Positions 62,605 through 64,000 of a stretch of DNA of 64,000 nt are shown piece by piece. Made by a program: the position numbers and the translations under genes. This DNA comes from Cohnella sp. GbtcB17 (GTDB taxonomy: Bacteria > Bacillota > Bacilli > Paenibacillales > Paenibacillaceae): NCBI RefSeq assembly GCF_019091135.1, contig NZ_JAGXJW010000015.1:62001-126000 (forward strand), written 5' to 3'. The notes beneath the pieces are model-generated. The model had not been told where the DNA came from, did not search any database, and worked only from the letters and a program-made list of their open reading frames with translations. Within the stretch, counting starts at the first letter, position 1, and the number at the start of each line of letters is the position of its first letter.

Positions 62605-64000
62605 TTAACGACACGTTGGCCTTCACCTGCCGCGATCTGCTGCTCATTCCGAATCTGCAAGGCGCGACCGTCCGCGCGGGCCATAAGGGGATGGATCGGG
62701 CGGTCAATCGGGTCAACGTCATGGAAGTGCCCGACGTGATCGATTGGGTGCGGCCCGGCGAGTTTCTCGTGACGAGCGGCTTTCCTTTTCGCGACAATCC
62801 GGACCGCATCGCGGAGATGATCCCGCAGCTCGCTGAACGAGGCGTAGCCGCGTTAGGCATCAAGACGCGAAGATATATCGAGGAGATCCCCCCGTCCGTG
62901 CTGGAGATGGCCGATCAATACGACATTCCGCTTATCGAGCTGCCGCTCCCGACTTCCTTCTCCGACGTCGTCCGCGAGGTCATGGAGCGGGTGCTCGTCC
63001 AGGAAGCGAGACATTTGACGCTGCTTCAATTCAGATATCAGAAGCTGTCCAAGAAGCTGCTGCACGGGGGAGGCATCGAGGAATTTCTCGGTGAGCTGGA
63101 TGAGACGCTGTCGAACCCGGTCGTATTGATGGACGACGCCAATCAGCTTTATTTTTCGCCGTCGGCTAGTTCGCTCTTCCCGGGAAACGAGGAGTCAGAC
63201 GAGTGGGCCAGGCTCTGCCACGACATCGAGCTTGGCGTCAGCTTGATGACTGTGGGCGACCGGCGCATTCGCGTATACATCTCGAACGAAGACGGCAAGG
63301 GCAATGCGTGCAGCCTGCTGCTGCTCGAGTGGAACCGGGAGCTGGACGACGCGGACAAGCTGACGCTGGATCGCATCGGCGTGCTGGTCAGCCTGGAGCT
63401 GGCCAATCTTCATGCGAGGCGGGAGGTCGAGTCCAAGTACGTCGATCAGTTTTTGCAGGACTGGCTAACCGGGCGCATCGTCGCCCTTCAGGACATCGAG
63501 GCAAGGGCGGACGCCTGCGGATGCCGGATCGCCCGCAACGGCGCGTACAGCGCGGTATACGTCAGGCTGTCCGATAGCCATGCGAATCCGAAGCTGCTGA
63601 CCAAGGCGATCAAGCAGTTCCGCCGGTTCGGCACGGAGCGGGACGGCATCTGGGCCACGCAGCTCGACGGACATATGGCGCTTCTCCTCTCCCATGAGAC
63701 GGCGGAGCATCTGGACCGACAGCTCGAGAAATGTCTGTATCGGCTGACGCACCTGCTTGGACTGGACGCCAAGGCGGACGTTTCCTTTTGCATCGGCGAT
63801 CCTGTCGACGCAGCGGACGAGGTAAGGCGCAGCTGCGAGCAAGCGCGCAAAATTCATTTTATCAGCTCGATCTGCGGCATTCGCGACGCCCATATCCGGT
63901 ACGACCAGCTTGGCGTCTATCAACTGCTTTATTTGCTGCCGGCGTCCGAGCAGGTCAAGGAATATCTCGACCGTAACGTCAAGCCAATCGTCGACTACGA
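62601..64000 (+). CDS. PucR-family regulator of the cyanurate operon, 3' end beyond the window
   Basis: At least 466 residues with no stop before the window edge; ATG overlaps the cupin stop (ATGA). The N-terminal 130 residues are the purine-catabolism-regulator PucR domain (LLIPNLQGATVRAGHKGMDRAVNRVNVMEVPDVIDWVRPGEFLVTSGF, later ALGIKTRRYIEEIP and IPLIELPLPTSFSDVV). The C-terminal HTH would lie past the end; the last visible residues, LLPASEQVKEYLDRNVKPIVDYD, are the usual linker before it. Members activate nitrogen catabolism from heterocycles and are often encoded with their targets. Confidence 0.92.
   Translation, partial: MINDTLAFTCRDLLLIPNLQGATVRAGHKGMDRAVNRVNVMEVPDVIDWVRPGEFLVTSGFPFRDNPDRIAEMIPQLAERGVAALGIKTRRYIEEIPPSVLEMADQYDIPLIELPLPTSFSDVVREVMERVLVQEARHLTLLQFRYQKLSKKLLHGGGIEEFLGELDETLSNPVVLMDDANQLYFSPSASSLFPGNEESDEWARLCHDIELGVSLMTVGDRRIRVYISNEDGKGNACSLLLLEWNRELDDADKLTLDRIGVLVSLELANLHARREVESKYVDQFLQDWLTGRIVALQDIEARADACGCRIARNGAYSAVYVRLSDSHANPKLLTKAIKQFRRFGTERDGIWATQLDGHMALLLSHETAEHLDRQLEKCLYRLTHLLGLDAKADVSFCIGDPVDAADEVRRSCEQARKIHFISSICGIRDAHIRYDQLGVYQLLYLLPASEQVKEYLDRNVKPIVDY

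Overview
The window reads as chromosomal DNA of an endospore-forming, moderately GC-rich Firmicute, most likely Paenibacillaceae (Cohnella or Paenibacillus type). The evidence is a complete gerA-type germinant receptor operon, a CwlJ-like cortex hydrolase, two YheC/YheD-type spore ATP-grasp proteins, a collagen-like surface protein, strong AAAGGAGG ribosome binding sites, frequent TTG/GTG starts and several sigma-A-like promoters. I saw no tRNA, rRNA, transposase, phage gene or CRISPR array.

Layout. 1-6.2 kb: a sugar-acid catabolic run (beta-helix protein, RraA-like aldolase, SDR dehydrogenase, amidohydrolase/lactonase, IlvD/Edd dehydratase) ending in a terminator. 6.4-9.0 kb: a secreted clan GH-A, agarase-like glycoside hydrolase with a CBM6. 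9.1-13.8 kb: cysteine-synthase-like enzyme, then ald-alr and a PucR-type regulator on the minus strand. 14-21.6 kb: a probable lysine/aminoadipate degradation cluster (aminotransferase, aldehyde dehydrogenase, CdaR-type regulator, 2-hydroxyacid dehydrogenase, lysine 6-dehydrogenase, membrane transporter). 21.7-24.6 kb: an odd molybdopterin oxidoreductase with a C-terminal LysM domain, preceded by a small helical protein. 24.7-32.3 kb: DNA repair/resistance (alkylation-repair HEAT protein, short UvrA paralogue), YdeI, a damaged copper-amine-oxidase-N protein, a lipoprotein, and a LysR regulator with its SLAC1/TehA target.

32.3-36.2 kb: gerAA-gerAC-gerAB on the minus strand. 36.3-38.9 kb: a two-gene unit, a PAS-only protein followed by a 597-residue unknown protein with an LQxxVGNR motif and a bipartite nuclear-localisation-like basic stretch. 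39-44 kb: YheC/D fragment-size protein, ChrA with a divergent CzrA-type metal sensor, Rrf2 regulator with an MFS exporter. 44-55.5 kb: an (alpha/alpha)-barrel-like protein, divergent AraC regulator and PhyH dioxygenase, GNAT, aldo/keto reductase with AraC regulator, HD protein, collagen-like protein, YheC/D, CwlJ, cupin, L,D-transpeptidase.

55.8-64 kb: one tightly packed operon that looks like a full cyanuric acid to ammonia pathway: biuret-hydrolase-like cysteine hydrolase, ABC importer (binding protein, ATPase, permease), cyanuric acid hydrolase/barbiturase, allophanate hydrolase, cupin, and a PucR regulator that runs off the window. The only ABC ATPase in the operon has lost both Walker B acidic residues, which is the sharpest anomaly in the window. 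The best candidates for undescribed biology are the PAS/597-aa unit and this operon.
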